The translations under genes were made by a program, and so were the position numbers. A DNA stretch of 64,000 nt from Stutzerimonas chloritidismutans AW-1. Its GTDB lineage: Bacteria; Pseudomonadota; Gammaproteobacteria; Pseudomonadales; Pseudomonadaceae. The notes under the pieces were generated by a model that was not told the origin of the DNA, made no database searches, and saw only the letters and a list, made by a program, of their open reading frames with translations. Each line of letters opens with the position of its first letter. The first letter of the stretch is position 1. This document shows, piece by piece, positions 1 through 9,712 of the stretch. The stretch is taken from NCBI RefSeq assembly GCF_000495915.1, contig NZ_AOFQ01000005.1:114164-178163 (forward strand). The letters run 5' to 3'.

Positions 1-35
1 AATGCTTTGGGTCTAACGATTGGTTGCAGGTGTCC

Positions 36-1235
36 TCAAAATTCCAGACTCAGCGCGATCGATCCGAATGCGTGATGGCCCGCCTGCTGGTCGAACTCGC
101 GGGTTCTCCAAACGCGCATCACGGCGAGCCGTACGCCACGTCCAGCAACGATCCATTGGCTACTGATGCCGAGAGCTGCTTGCGCGATCCAAGGCCGCCG
201 GCTGACGTGATGGCTATGCCGGAACATGTTTCCGTCGAGTGAGAAGTCCCAGGCGACGGCTTTACCCTCCAGATTCAGGAAGACATGTGCCCCAGGTTTG
301 GGCGCCAGGACCGACTGCGGCGTTGTCGTGCGCAGATCGGCAACACCAGAGGGCGGGCGGTTCTCTGCGCCAGGGCGGATCGGATAGCTGCCGAAGTCGT
401 TCGGTATATTCCAGCCCGCGCGAAACTCCACGCCGGTACTGGCGGCGGTTTCGATGTTTCCGACCCGCAGGGCATAGCTGCCGATCACGTCGCTGCCCCA
501 TCCAGGGCGGACCGCACCCTCCATGTACGGCTTGAACTTGCGGTCCATGGCCATCTGAAACGCCGGCTCGTTGCGCAACTGGTTGTCCCAGCCGCGAAAT
601 CGCTCAATGCCGCGTGCCCGATGCACCAGATCCTGAGATTGCTCGGCCAGCGACCAGGGGCCGATCACGCCCAGGGTCAGCTCACGCACGTCAAGCATTT
701 CGTAGCTGGCGGCTTGTGGGTGGATGCGGCGATTCCACGCCAAACCCAGGTAGAGCAAACCAGCGTACGGTCGGTCATCTGGAATCACGTCGGTGCGCGT
801 CTTGTTCTCGGGCGTGTACATGGACTGGCCAAAGCGCACGACGAGGTTTTGCGACGATGTCTGGGCGCCGGAATCGCGCCAGAACCCGGGATCAGCCCAG
901 CCGATGAAGCGGGCGTACAAACCAATCGGCTGAGGCAGGCACTCCGGACGGAGCCCGCCTTGCAGATCACGTGAGACTGCTGTTAGCGCGACACCGTTGG
1001 TGTAGTTGCGATCGGAGCCGGTGAACAAATCGTTCTCCAGACGCAGGGTGCCGCCCCGCCAGCGCAGGGATTGCTCTGGCGAGCAGGAGGGAGGATTTGC
1101 AGAGAGTGAGACTTCGGAACCAAAAGCAGAAATCGGGCTGAACAATGCACCCGCAATCAACAAGATGACGCACTGCATCGGCTGCCGCACCTTGGTGCCG
1201 CGCAGGCTCCAGCGATACCCGCCGATGCCAATCAT
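36..1235 (-). CDS. LpxR-like lipid A 3'-O-deacylase family outer membrane protein (DUF2219)
   Basis: The 399-residue product has a hydrophobic stretch near residues 20-38 (MQCVILLIAGALF) ending in SAFGSE, which fits a signal peptide. The mature part carries LpxR/DUF2219 hallmarks: LENDLFTGSDRNYTNG near residues 66-81, DDRPYAG near 152-158, and a C-terminal aromatic residue (SIALSLEF) typical of beta-barrels. Known family members remove the 3'-acyloxyacyl chain from lipid A in the outer membrane. The start overlaps the stop of the upstream LOG gene as ATGA, so translational coupling supports it; an internal ATG at 1178 is the alternative. It is the last gene of the minus-strand array. Family assignment is firm; activity on lipid A is inferred. 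Confidence 0.85.
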   Translation of the reverse strand: MIGIGGYRWSLRGTKVRQPMQCVILLIAGALFSPISAFGSEVSLSANPPSCSPEQSLRWRGGTLRLENDLFTGSDRNYTNGVALTAVSRDLQGGLRPECLPQPIGLYARFIGWADPGFWRDSGAQTSSQNLVVRFGQSMYTPENKTRTDVIPDDRPYAGLLYLGLAWNRRIHPQAASYEMLDVRELTLGVIGPWSLAEQSQDLVHRARGIERFRGWDNQLRNEPAFQMAMDRKFKPYMEGAVRPGWGSDVIGSYALRVGNIETAASTGVEFRAGWNIPNDFGSYPIRPGAENRPPSGVADLRTTTPQSVLAPKPGAHVFLNLEGKAVAWDFSLDGNMFRHSHHVSRRPWIAQAALGISSQWIVAGRGVRLAVMRVWRTREFDQQAGHHAFGSIALSLEF

Positions 1236-2101
1236 GTTGCCCCATCGCCTGCCGCCCTGTTGACGTAAAAGCGTTCGAGGGCACTGACGATTTCCTCCGC
1301 ATCGTCTACGCAGGTGAACAAGTCGAGATCGGATGAAGAGACATAGCCTTCGTCGAGCAGAAGATCGAAATCAACTACGCGACGCCAGAATGCACGGCCG
1401 ACCAGCACCACCGGAACACGCTGCATCTTTCTGGTCTGGATCAAGGTGAGCACCTCGAACAGCTCATCGAGCGTTCCATAGCCACCGGGGAAGGCCACCA
1501 AGCCCTTGGCGTGCAACAAGAAGTGCATCTTGCGCAGCGCGAAATAGTGGAATCGGAACGCCAAATCCGGGCACATGTAGGGGTTGGGTGCCTGTTCGTG
1601 GGGCAGCGTGATGTTGAGGCCAATCGAACGTGCGCCGACCTCGAAAGCACCGCGGTTGGCGGCCTCCATGATGCCGGGCCCACCCCCGGTGACGACGACG
1701 AAATCACGGCGGTTTTGCTGCTGGAAACGCGCCGAAATAAGGCCCGAGAAACGCCTCGCTTGCTCGTAGTGACGTGCCTGTTCGACCCGGCGATTGGCCC
1801 GCGCAAGCTCTTGCCGCAGCCCGACATCCTCCGGAGTGACGAGCGCCTGACGCTCCAGAACGCCAAGACGGGCTTCTGCCGTCTCGGCATCGCTCACGCG
1901 TGCGCTGCCGAAGACCACTACCGTCGAGCGAATGCCTTGCTCGTGCAGGATGCGCTCGGGCTTGAGCAGTTCGAGCTGTAGTCGCAGCGGCCGCAGTTCG
2001 TCCTGGCCAAGCAGCTCGATGTCTTCGTACGCAAGCCGGTACGTTGGCGACTCGCGGATGGCGCGCAGGCGTTCATCGAGATCTTCTGCGGGCTTCATCA
2101 C
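1232..2101 (-). CDS. LOG-family protein (TIGR00730-type Rossmann fold, nucleoside-monophosphate phosphoribohydrolase-like)
   Basis: The 289-residue product contains the two LOG motifs, GGGPGIMEAANRG at residues 139-151 and PGGYGTLDE at 205-213. Characterised members cleave the N-glycosidic bond of (cytokinin) nucleoside 5'-monophosphates; the old name 'lysine decarboxylase' is a mis-annotation. About 100 N-terminal residues with a charged helical stretch (residues 70-125) precede the second motif block, making the protein longer than the roughly 190-residue minimal LOG. It overlaps the lpxR-like gene by 4 bp downstream and the metallo-hydrolase gene by 4 bp upstream, so it belongs to the same transcript. 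The substrate is unknown. Confidence 0.85.
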   Translation of the reverse strand: MMKPAEDLDERLRAIRESPTYRLAYEDIELLGQDELRPLRLQLELLKPERILHEQGIRSTVVVFGSARVSDAETAEARLGVLERQALVTPEDVGLRQELARANRRVEQARHYEQARRFSGLISARFQQQNRRDFVVVTGGGPGIMEAANRGAFEVGARSIGLNITLPHEQAPNPYMCPDLAFRFHYFALRKMHFLLHAKGLVAFPGGYGTLDELFEVLTLIQTRKMQRVPVVLVGRAFWRRVVDFDLLLDEGYVSSSDLDLFTCVDDAEEIVSALERFYVNRAAGDGAT

Positions 2102-3507
2102 TCGTGCGCCAGAAAGTCCGGCCAGCGCAGCGCATGGCCATACTCGGGCACCGTGACCTGCCAGCCGAGTTGCTGCTGCAAGAGGTCAGCGAAGGTTTGC
2201 GCGGCCGACGATTCCCCATGCACCACGAAGGTTTGCGCCGGTGCTTGAATGAAAGCACGGGCCCAATCCAGCAGCGCCTTCTGGTCGGCATGCGCCGAGA
2301 GGCCGTCCACGCTGTGGATCGCCGCACGTACCGGGATGTCCTCGCCGAAGATGCGTACACGTTCGGCCCCCTCGATCAGGCGCCGGCCAAGCGTCCCCTG
2401 CGCCTGGAAACCGGGAAACAAGATGCTGCATTCGCGGCGTGGCAAGTTGTGGCGCAGGTGGTGCCGGATACGTCCCGCATCGCACATGCCGCTGGCAGAA
2501 ATAATGATGGCCCCGGAGCGAATCCGGTTCAGCGCCATGGACTCCTCAGCGCTCGCTGTGAAATCCAGGTACGGGAGGTTCTCGCCGCGCGCGTGCCATC
2601 CGGCCAACCGCTTCGCCTGTTCGTCGAACAATTCGAGATGTTCACGCGTGATGCGTGTGGCCTCGGTGGCCATCGGCGAATCGACAAACACCATTGGACG
2701 CTGCAGACGCCCTTCGCAGGTGAGACGATGTAGGTGGTAGAGCACCTCCTGGGTTCGGCCGACCGCAAAGGCCGGAACGATGACATTGCCGCCGCGCTCG
2801 AACAGGGTTTTCTCGACGATGCCGATCATGTCCGCTTCGGTCGCCGAAAAATCCTTGTGCCGGCGGTCACCGTAGGTGGACTCGATGACGAGGATGTCGG
2901 CTTCCTCAATGGGTGTCGGGTCGCGCAGGATGGGGCGTCCCGGCTGACCCAGATCGCCGCTGAACACGATCTTCGTGGGGTAACCGTACTCGGTAATCCA
3001 CACTTCCAGGATGGCCGAACCAAGGATGTGTCCGGCATCACGAAAGCGGGCGCGCACCCCGACGCGGGGTGCGAACTCCCGGTCGTATTCGATACCTCGT
3101 ACTTGCTGCAGGCATTCGTGTGCATCCTGCAGGGTATACAGGGGTGGCGGCACGGTCTTTTCTTTGAGCCGCTTGGCAACCCGCTTGGCATCGATTTCCT
3201 GGATGTGAGCGCTATCGGGCAGCATCACCCCGAGCAGATCAACCGTCGCTGGCGTGGCGTAGATGGACCCCTTGAACCCGGCGCGCGTGAGTTTGGGCAA
3301 TAGCCCGCTGTGGTCGATGTGGGCGTGGGTTAGCAGGACGAAGTCAATGGACGCCGGGTCGAACGCGAACGGCTCGTGGTTGCGTGCTGCTGCTATACGC
3401 CCACCTTGAACCATGCCGCAATCGACCAGGAAGCGGACATTAGCCGCTTCGACCAGAAAGCACGATCCGGTGACTTCTCGGGCTGCGCCCAAAAAACTGA
3501 GTTTCAT
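2098..3507 (-). CDS. MBL-fold/beta-CASP metallo-hydrolase (RNA-exonuclease-like)
   Basis: A 469-residue product starting MKLSFLGAAREVTGS. It shows the metal-binding HTHAHIDHSG motif near residues 54-63, GHILGSA, ESTYGDRRH, and the beta-CASP signatures PAFAVGRTQE, ISASGMCDAG and SAHADQ. This order is typical of bacterial YSH1/CPSF-like nucleases, about 450-470 residues long, which act on RNA. I chose the ATG at 3507 because the conserved core starts there and the preceding DUF2892 gene stops 7 bp upstream; the extra upstream reading frame is not conserved-looking. Linkage to DUF2892 and efflux genes suggests a stress cassette, but the RNA target cannot be read from sequence. Confidence 0.87.
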   Translation of the reverse strand: MKLSFLGAAREVTGSCFLVEAANVRFLVDCGMVQGGRIAAARNHEPFAFDPASIDFVLLTHAHIDHSGLLPKLTRAGFKGSIYATPATVDLLGVMLPDSAHIQEIDAKRVAKRLKEKTVPPPLYTLQDAHECLQQVRGIEYDREFAPRVGVRARFRDAGHILGSAILEVWITEYGYPTKIVFSGDLGQPGRPILRDPTPIEEADILVIESTYGDRRHKDFSATEADMIGIVEKTLFERGGNVIVPAFAVGRTQEVLYHLHRLTCEGRLQRPMVFVDSPMATEATRITREHLELFDEQAKRLAGWHARGENLPYLDFTASAEESMALNRIRSGAIIISASGMCDAGRIRHHLRHNLPRRECSILFPGFQAQGTLGRRLIEGAERVRIFGEDIPVRAAIHSVDGLSAHADQKALLDWARAFIQAPAQTFVVHGESSAAQTFADLLQQQLGWQVTVPEYGHALRWPDFLAHE

Positions 3508-3514
3508 AGGGCGT

Positions 3515-3718
3515 TCACTCGGGTTTTCGCATCGGGCAAGTGCTGAGGCCGAGCAGGCGATAGCCAGGACAGCGGCCTGCCAGGCCGGTGAGGAGTGGCA
3601 TGATTCCAATGAGCCCCAGCCAACGCCAGGATGAGTCCAGCCACAATGGGAGACTGAGCATAATCAGTCCGATGACGATGCGCACAATGCGGTCGAGATT
3701 TCCAACGTTGATTTGCAT
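3515..3718 (-). CDS. DUF2892 (YgaP-type) small membrane protein
   Basis: A 67-residue protein, MQINVGNLDRIVR..., with two hydrophobic segments (about residues 13-27 and 31-46) and the C-terminal GRCPGYRLLGLSTC pattern. This resembles the CPLYRLLGINTC pattern of the membrane domain of YgaP rhodanese proteins and of free-standing DUF2892 proteins. It lies between the outer membrane channel gene (20 bp upstream) and the metallo-hydrolase (7 bp downstream), in the same orientation. Function unknown. The two Cys residues could take part in thiol or persulfide chemistry, but that is a guess from the YgaP relationship. Confidence 0.85.
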   Translation of the reverse strand: MQINVGNLDRIVRIVIGLIMLSLPLWLDSSWRWLGLIGIMPLLTGLAGRCPGYRLLGLSTCPMRKPE

Positions 3719-3738
3719 GACGGTCTCCTTGTGTTGAA

Positions 3739-5277
3739 TCAGCGGCTTGAAAACGCGACGGGGGCGGCAGCGCCCCGCAGCGGATGGGTTGCGGTCGATG
3801 CCGTCGTGGATACGTCCCAGCCACCACCAAGGGCCTTGTACAGCGCCACCAGTTGCACGGCGGCGTTGGTATGCGCGCGTGCGGCTGCGGTTTCTGCCTC
3901 GTGCAGACTGCGCTGGGCAGCCAGCAGTTCGACCAGCGCAATGTCGCCCGCCGCGTAGCGCGCCTTGGCGTGGCCGTAGCTGGTGCGCGCGGCATCCAGT
4001 GCCATACCGCGGCGCTCCAGTGTGTCCAGCCCGCCGTGGTAGTCGCCAAGCGCGCGCTCGGCATCGCCCAGCGCCGCCAGCACGGCCTGCTCATAGGCCA
4101 GCGCGGCCTGTCGCTCGGCCGCCTCGCGTGCCCGAATTTCGGCTCGCACACGGCCACCGTCGAACAGGCGCCAGGAAATCAGCGGCAGGATGGAAAAACG
4201 CGAGCTGGATGCATCGAACCAATCGCCCGTACTGAGCGCTTGGAACCCGCCGCCGACACCGATGGAGAGTTTGGGGAACAACTCGGCCGTGGCCACGCCG
4301 ATGTCGGCGGAACTCGCTGCCAGGTGACGCTCCGCAGCCAGCACGTCCGGGCGCCGGCGCAGCATCTCTGCGCGCTCGCCCACCGGCAGCGCCCGCAGCG
4401 TGCTCGGCGTCAAGGGGCCATCCAGCAGTGCCAGCTCCCGCTCCGGCGGCGCGCCCAGCAGCACGCCCAGGCTGAGTATCGCGGCGCGCTGACGCGCCTG
4501 GATATCCGGGATGAGCGCGTTGACTGCTGTCCATTGGGCGTACGCCGCCTCCACGTCGGCGGCCGACGCGTCGCCCAGCGCATGCCGCAGGCGCACCAAT
4601 TCCAAGGTCTGCTGCAGCGTATCCAGTGTGGCCTGTTGTGCGTGCAACTGGTAGCGGGCGCCGACGGCGGTGAACCAGGTGCGCGCGACCTCGGCCACGA
4701 TGCGCATGCGTATGCCCTGCGCCTCGGCTTCGGTCGCCTGCAGGCGGGCGCTGGCGCCTTCCAGCGCCCGCCGCTTGGCCCCGAACAAGTCGGCCTCCCA
4801 GGCCGCGTCGAAGCCCGCGTCGTAGATGGTCTGCGTGGCGTCAAGGCCGGGGATCGAACCTACGGGCAGGGGTCCGTTCTCGCTTTGACGGCGCCGGTTG
4901 ACGCTCGCGCCAGCGGCGGCGGTGGGCAATGCCTCGCCGGCCACACGATCGCGCAGGGCGCGTGCCTCATCGATGCGTGCCGCAGCGTGGCGCAGATCCA
5001 GGTTCTGTGCCAGCGCCGTGGCCATCAGGCGATCGAGGATGGGATCGTCCAGTGCAGACCACCATTGGCTCAAGTCTGCGGACTGGGATTCGCTTGCCAA
5101 CGGCAAGCTCCAGCCGCTGCCGACGTCGACCGGCGGCGGCTCGCGGTAGTCGGGGCCCACGCTTGCGCAGGCAGTCAGCAGCACGCAGGACAGGGCCAGC
5201 ACGAGCGGACGCGCGCGCCCAGGGGTCAGGCCGGTGACGGTTGCGCGAAGAAAGGGAGTGCGGGGCTTGGATTTCAT
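3739..5277 (-). CDS. NodT-family efflux outer membrane lipoprotein (TolC-like channel)
   Basis: A 512-residue product, MKSKPRTPFLRATV..., with a lipobox-type signal (LSCVLLTACASVGPDY). Two OEP repeats follow, rich in Ala and Arg and predicted helical, including RRPDVLAAERHLAASSADIGVA and a YEQAVLAALGDAERALGDYHGG segment. These are hallmarks of NodT/OprM-type channels that connect inner-membrane pumps to the outside. The ATG at 5277 overlaps the stop of the upstream permease (ATGA), which fixes the start; a longer frame upstream is not supported. Together with the HlyD adaptor, ATPase and permeases it completes a tripartite exporter. Confidence 0.92.
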   Translation of the reverse strand: MKSKPRTPFLRATVTGLTPGRARPLVLALSCVLLTACASVGPDYREPPPVDVGSGWSLPLASESQSADLSQWWSALDDPILDRLMATALAQNLDLRHAAARIDEARALRDRVAGEALPTAAAGASVNRRRQSENGPLPVGSIPGLDATQTIYDAGFDAAWEADLFGAKRRALEGASARLQATEAEAQGIRMRIVAEVARTWFTAVGARYQLHAQQATLDTLQQTLELVRLRHALGDASAADVEAAYAQWTAVNALIPDIQARQRAAILSLGVLLGAPPERELALLDGPLTPSTLRALPVGERAEMLRRRPDVLAAERHLAASSADIGVATAELFPKLSIGVGGGFQALSTGDWFDASSSRFSILPLISWRLFDGGRVRAEIRAREAAERQAALAYEQAVLAALGDAERALGDYHGGLDTLERRGMALDAARTSYGHAKARYAAGDIALVELLAAQRSLHEAETAAARAHTNAAVQLVALYKALGGGWDVSTTASTATHPLRGAAAPVAFSSR

Positions 5278-6392
5278 TGCAGGCGTCCTCGGACGAATAC
5301 GGTGGCCATGGTCAGCGTGGCGAGGGCGATGACCGCCAGCGGCCACAGGCTGGCGAGAATGTCACCGGGCGGCATGGCCTTGAGAAAGCTGCCTTCGACG
5401 ATGATGAGGAAATGGGTCAGTGGGATGGCCTGAGCCAGCCATTGCAGGACGACAGGCATGTTTTCCACAGGCGTCGCAAAGCCGGACATCAGCACCGCCG
5501 GCACGCCGATGGCGAACGCTCCCAGGATGGCCTGCTGCTGCGTCATGCTGACCGCGGAAATCATCAGACCGATGCCGACCACCGAGGCGATGAACAGCAC
5601 CAGGCTGGCAAGCAGGAGTGCAAACGAGCCCGTAAACGGGATGCCGAACAGGAAGACGCCCGCGCTGATCATGAACAGGCCCAGCCCGGTGCCAATTGCG
5701 AGTGCCGGCAGCGACTTGGAGATGATGATCTCGGGCGTCGAGGTGGGCGACACCAGCAACTGGTCGAAGGTGCCCAGCTCGCGCTCGCGCGCGATCGACA
5801 ACGAGGTGATCAAGAGCGAGCTGAACAGCGCCAGGATGCCCGTCAGGCCGGGCACGATGAACCAGCGGTAGACCAGATTCGGGTTGAACCAGTGGCGCAC
5901 GACCACGGGCGTTGGTGCCTGGGCGTCGGGCACGACCTCGGCGCCGACATCGGCGGCGATGGTGGACAGATAGGCCACGGTGATCTGCCCGGAGTTGCTG
6001 CGCCGGCCATCGACCAGTACCTGCGCGCGGCCACTTTCGCCGGCGGCGATGGAGCGCGAGAAATCCACCGGGATGGCGAGCGCGGCGATCACCTCGCCAC
6101 GGTCGATCAGCTCGTGGAGCTGCTGTTGGCTGTCGACATGCCGGACGTGGGTGATGAAGCGGGCGCTGTCCAGGCGCTGTACCAACTCGTGCGACCAGCG
6201 CCCCGCATCCTGATCGTAGACGGCGATATCGACGTTGCGCACTTCCAGCGTCGCGGCAAAGGCGAACACCAGCAACTGCAGGATCGGCGGCACGAACACC
6301 ACCATGCGGCTGCGCGGGTCGCGCAGGACGCTGAGCACTTCCTTGATGAACTGGGCGCGCAGGCGGGTGAACGAGAATGCGGAAGTCAACAT
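5274..6392 (-). CDS. ABC-2 family inner-membrane permease
   Basis: A 372-residue protein of the YhhJ/YbhR type: one N-terminal transmembrane helix after RDPRSRMVVFVPP (about residues 30-48), a large periplasmic domain (about 50-170), then five hydrophobic helices to the C-terminus, with the family motif ERELGTFDQLLVSPTS near residue 205. It forms the channel of an ABC exporter with the neighbouring permease. The gap to the upstream permease gene is 4 bp and the downstream channel gene overlaps. Substrate unknown; relatives export drugs, dyes or polymers. Confidence 0.9.
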   Translation of the reverse strand: MLTSAFSFTRLRAQFIKEVLSVLRDPRSRMVVFVPPILQLLVFAFAATLEVRNVDIAVYDQDAGRWSHELVQRLDSARFITHVRHVDSQQQLHELIDRGEVIAALAIPVDFSRSIAAGESGRAQVLVDGRRSNSGQITVAYLSTIAADVGAEVVPDAQAPTPVVVRHWFNPNLVYRWFIVPGLTGILALFSSLLITSLSIARERELGTFDQLLVSPTSTPEIIISKSLPALAIGTGLGLFMISAGVFLFGIPFTGSFALLLASLVLFIASVVGIGLMISAVSMTQQQAILGAFAIGVPAVLMSGFATPVENMPVVLQWLAQAIPLTHFLIIVEGSFLKAMPPGDILASLWPLAVIALATLTMATVFVRGRLQ

Positions 6393-6396
6393 CGCG

Positions 6397-7566
6397 TCAC
6401 TCCAGGTTCTTGCGCGTGGCGCGCTTGGCGATCACGAAGAACAGCCCCCCGATCGCCGCCATGGCCGCCAGGTTGGGCAGGAACACGGCCCAGATGTCGC
6501 CGGCCAGGAACACCGTCTTCAGCGAATCGACGAAGTAGCGCGCCGGAACCACCAAGGTGATGGCGCGGATCGGTGCCGGCATGGCGTCGATCTCGTACAG
6601 AAAGCCCGACAACATGAAGGCCGGCAGGAAGCCCGTGAACAGCGCGATCTGCGCTGCCAGGAACTGGTTGCGTGCCAAGGAGGAAATCAGCAGACCCTGA
6701 CCCAGCGCCGGCACCATGAACACCGCCGACAGCAGCAGCAGCGCCGCCAGCGAGCCCCGCATCGGGACCCCGAACACGAACACCGCCAGCGCCGCCGCAC
6801 CCAGCGTGGACAGCATGCCGAGCACGAAGTACGGCAGCAGCTTGCCGATCAGGATTTCGGCCACCGAGGCCGGCGTGGACAGCACCGCCTCCATGGTGCC
6901 GCGCTCCCATTCACGCGCCACCACCAGTGCAGTCAGCATGGTGCCGATGATGGTCATGACGATGGCGATGGCACCGGGAATCAGTGCGCGGCGGCTTTCC
7001 AGCTCGGGGTTGAACCAGTAGCGCGGTTCCAGCATGACGGCCTGCGCTGGTGCTCCGACGTCCAGTCCGGCACGCCAGGACTGGACCACGCCGCGGGCGT
7101 AGTTCTCGACGTAGTTGGCGGTATTGGGGTAGGAGCCGTCGGTGACGATCTGCACCAGCGGCTCGCTGCCACGCTGGGCCAGCCGCTGCTCGAAATCCTG
7201 CGGGATCACCACGTAGCCGCGCAGGTCGCCTGAGACCAGCTGGTCGGCCACTTCGCGCCGGTCATGGGCGAAGTGGGCATCCAGGAACTTTGTGCCGGCA
7301 AAGGCCGCCGCAAGCTCCTGCGCTGCAGCGCCGGGCGACTCCAGCACCACGCCGACGCGGACATCCTTCGCATCCAGCGACACCGCATAGGCGAACAGCA
7401 GCAGCAACACCACCGGCAGCACGAACGCGATCAGCAGCGTCGAGGGGTCGCGCAGCGCCTGGTAGCTTTCCTTGGTGACCAGGGCGATCAAGCGCCGCAG
7501 ATCAAAATGGCGCAGGTCGGTCTGCTGTGGTCCATTCCCGTCCTTGTGCTTTGTGGTGCCGTTCAT
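6397..7566 (-). CDS. ABC-2 family inner-membrane permease
   Basis: A 389-residue paralogue of the downstream permease, with the same layout: an N-terminal cytosolic segment containing TKESYQALRDPSTLL, one helix, a periplasmic domain, then five helices, and the ABC-2 signature EWERGTMEAVLSTPAS near residue 227. Such pairs form a heterodimeric pore. Its start overlaps the stop of the ATPase gene by 4 bp, so it was translated together with the ATPase. Its expression now depends on transcription passing through, or starting inside, the IS3 element. Confidence 0.9.
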   Translation of the reverse strand: MNGTTKHKDGNGPQQTDLRHFDLRRLIALVTKESYQALRDPSTLLIAFVLPVVLLLLFAYAVSLDAKDVRVGVVLESPGAAAQELAAAFAGTKFLDAHFAHDRREVADQLVSGDLRGYVVIPQDFEQRLAQRGSEPLVQIVTDGSYPNTANYVENYARGVVQSWRAGLDVGAPAQAVMLEPRYWFNPELESRRALIPGAIAIVMTIIGTMLTALVVAREWERGTMEAVLSTPASVAEILIGKLLPYFVLGMLSTLGAAALAVFVFGVPMRGSLAALLLLSAVFMVPALGQGLLISSLARNQFLAAQIALFTGFLPAFMLSGFLYEIDAMPAPIRAITLVVPARYFVDSLKTVFLAGDIWAVFLPNLAAMAAIGGLFFVIAKRATRKNLE

Positions 7567-8629
7567 GTGGCGGCCTCCAGCTCGCGGTCCGCCGACTCCA
7601 CCAGGTGAATGAAGGCGTCCTCCATCGTCGGGTCGGGTCGTTCGGGGCTGACCGCCGAACGTTTGAGCGCGTCGGGCGTATCCAGCGCAATCAGTTGCGC
7701 ACGCGAGAGCATGGCCACGCGGTCGCAGTATTCGGCCTCGTCCATGAAGTGGGTGGTGACCATGATGGTCACGCCCTTGCGGGCCAGTCCGTTGATGTGG
7801 GTCCAGAATTCGCGCCGGGTGATCGGGTCCACGCCCGAAGTGGGTTCATCTAGGAACAGCACGGGCGGCCGGTGCATCAGCGAACAAGCCAATGCCAGGC
7901 GCTGCTTGTGGCCCAGCGGCAGGGAATCGGGCGTGGCGGACAGCCAGTCGCCCAGATCGAAGGTTTCGATCATCTCGGCAATGCGCTCGCGCCGGGTGTT
8001 GCCTTCCAGTCCGTAGACGCCGGCCGAGAATTCCAGGTTCTGCTGCACCGAGAGCAGGCCGTAGAGCGAAAACTTCTGCGCCATGTAGCCGAGCCGGCTC
8101 TTGGCTGCGCCGGTGGCGCGGCGCAGATCATGGCCCACCACATGCGCTTCGCCAGCAGTGGGTTTCAACAGGCCGCACAACATCTTGAAGGTGGTGGACT
8201 TGCCGGCGCCGTTAGGGCCGAGCAGGCCGAAGATTTCGCCCTTTTGCACCTCGAAGCTGACGTTGTCGGTGGCGGTGAACTCGCCGAAGCGCTTGGTGAG
8301 GTTTCGGCACGACACGGCAATGTCGGAACCCAGCTCAACCGGCGGCAGACGCTCGGCCAGCGTCGAAGTGCCGCCGGGGCCGCCACCGAGCAGATCGATG
8401 AAGGCGTCTTCGAAGCGCGCGGGCACCTGCGCCAGCTCCACTCGCGCCTGATCGGACAGGGCCTGGAGCTGCTCCGCTTGAGCGCCCTCGCGCAACACCA
8501 CGCGCACGCCGGCGCCCTGGATCACGCCATCGCTCACGCTGGGCAGGTCGAGTGCCTGGGTCAGGACCGCTCGGCGCTCGGCACCGACGTCTTCCAGACG
8601 GAAACTGCGGCCTTCGAGCTGCCGGCATT
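7563..8629 (-). pseudogene. C-terminal half of a two-domain ABC ATPase, separated by an IS3-family insertion
   Basis: This part encodes a complete second nucleotide-binding domain: Walker A GLLGPNGAGKST, a signature region replaced by SLPLGHKQRLALACSLM, Walker B PVLFLDEPTSGVDP, and the H-loop VTTHFMDEAEYCD. A linker beginning GRSFRLEDVGAERR precedes it. The N-terminal half lies at 10285-11008 on the other side of the insertion. Joining the last base before the IS to the first after it restores an uninterrupted frame of about 596 codons, the usual size of YhiH/YbhF-like double ATPases. A GTG at 8537 could start a separate 324-residue half-protein, so residual function is possible. Confidence 0.85.
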
Positions 8630-8650
8630 TGTCAAGGTAGTTGTCGCGTC
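8630..8650 (+). repeat. Left terminal inverted repeat of the IS3-family element
   Basis: Begins TGTCAAGGTAG and matches the complement of 10264-10284 at about 18 of 21 positions. Confidence 0.85.
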
Positions 8651-8660
8651 AACCGTCTAA

Positions 8661-9707
8661 CTATGCCGCCATTTTCTCGTTCTGTTGCTCTCGATCCGGG
8701 TTCAACAACACGGTGCCGATCGGTTCCCAGTTACGCGTCCGGCCTGACCACCGCTCCGGTTTGTTTTCCTTGGCTCGTTCGTACAACTCATGTCGCCGGG
8801 CCAAGACCTGATGGTCCAGCCCTCGATGCCGCTCAGCCGGTGTGACGAACCGGATGCGGCTATGTCGGTGCTCGTTGTTGTACCACCGCATAAAATTCCT
8901 CACCCAAGCCCGAGCAGCATCCAGACTGGCAAAACCATCCAGCGGCCATTGCGGGCAGTATTTCAGCGTTCTAAACAGCGACTCCGAGTAGGGATTGTCG
9001 TTGCTCACACGCGGTCGGCCCCGCGAAGGCGTGATGCCCAGGTCGTACATCTTGCTCAGCAGCGTCACCGATTTCATCGGCGCTCCGTTGTCCGAGTGCA
9101 GCACCAGCGGTTCGTGTAAACACTGCTCACCGATCACGCTGCGTTGCAGCAGCGCGGCGGCTTTTTCACCGCTTTCCGCGTCGTAGACCTCCCAGCCCAC
9201 GGCCTTGCGGCTGTAAATATCCTCGATCAGATAGAGGTAGTAATACTTTCCGCGTATCGGCGAGGGCAGATACGTGATGTCCCACGACCACACCTGATTG
9301 GGCGCTTTGGCCGCATGCGTTGTCGGTGCTGCGTGCCTTCTGGGCCGCTGGCTGCGGCCTCGATGTTGTTGTTGGCCTGCCGCACGTAGAACGCGATAAA
9401 ACGTCGCCTCCGACGCCACATAACGCCCTTGATCGGCCAGCCGCGGCACGATCTGGCTCGGCGGCAAGTGGGCGTACTCCGGGCTGTTACACAGCGTCAC
9501 AATGGTCTGACGCTCGACTTCGCTCAGTGCATTTCGCGGTGTTGGCCGTGTGACAATCGTTCGGGCATCGGCCTGGATAACCTCTGTTTCAGTCCAACGT
9601 TGCAAAGTCCGCAGCGATAGACCGATTTCCTGGCACGCCCTGATTTTTCTGGCTCCTGCCGCCACCGCGCTACCCAGCCAGGCAACGATTAACTGGCGCT
9701 CTGGCAA
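8661..9707 (-). CDS. IS3-family transposase OrfB (rve integrase core)
   Basis: A 348-residue frame with an HTH segment (LSLRTLQRWTE), HTH_21-like LPPSQIVPRLADQG, and the DDE core WSWDITY ... HSDNGAP ... YSESLFRTLKY, followed by YNNEHRHSRIRFVTP. It has no strong start of its own (a TTG at 9707) and its frame stays open upstream into OrfA. It is most likely produced as an OrfAB fusion by -1 frameshifting at the A6G run 9755-9761. It catalyses transposition through a circular intermediate, as in other IS3 members. Confidence 0.92.
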   Translation of the reverse strand: MPERQLIVAWLGSAVAAGARKIRACQEIGLSLRTLQRWTETEVIQADARTIVTRPTPRNALSEVERQTIVTLCNSPEYAHLPPSQIVPRLADQGRYVASEATFYRVLRAAGQQQHRGRSQRPRRHAAPTTHAAKAPNQVWSWDITYLPSPIRGKYYYLYLIEDIYSRKAVGWEVYDAESGEKAAALLQRSVIGEQCLHEPLVLHSDNGAPMKSVTLLSKMYDLGITPSRGRPRVSNDNPYSESLFRTLKYCPQWPLDGFASLDAARAWVRNFMRWYNNEHRHSRIRFVTPAERHRGLDHQVLARRHELYERAKENKPERWSGRTRNWEPIGTVLLNPDREQQNEKMAA

Positions 9708-9712
9708 AGATG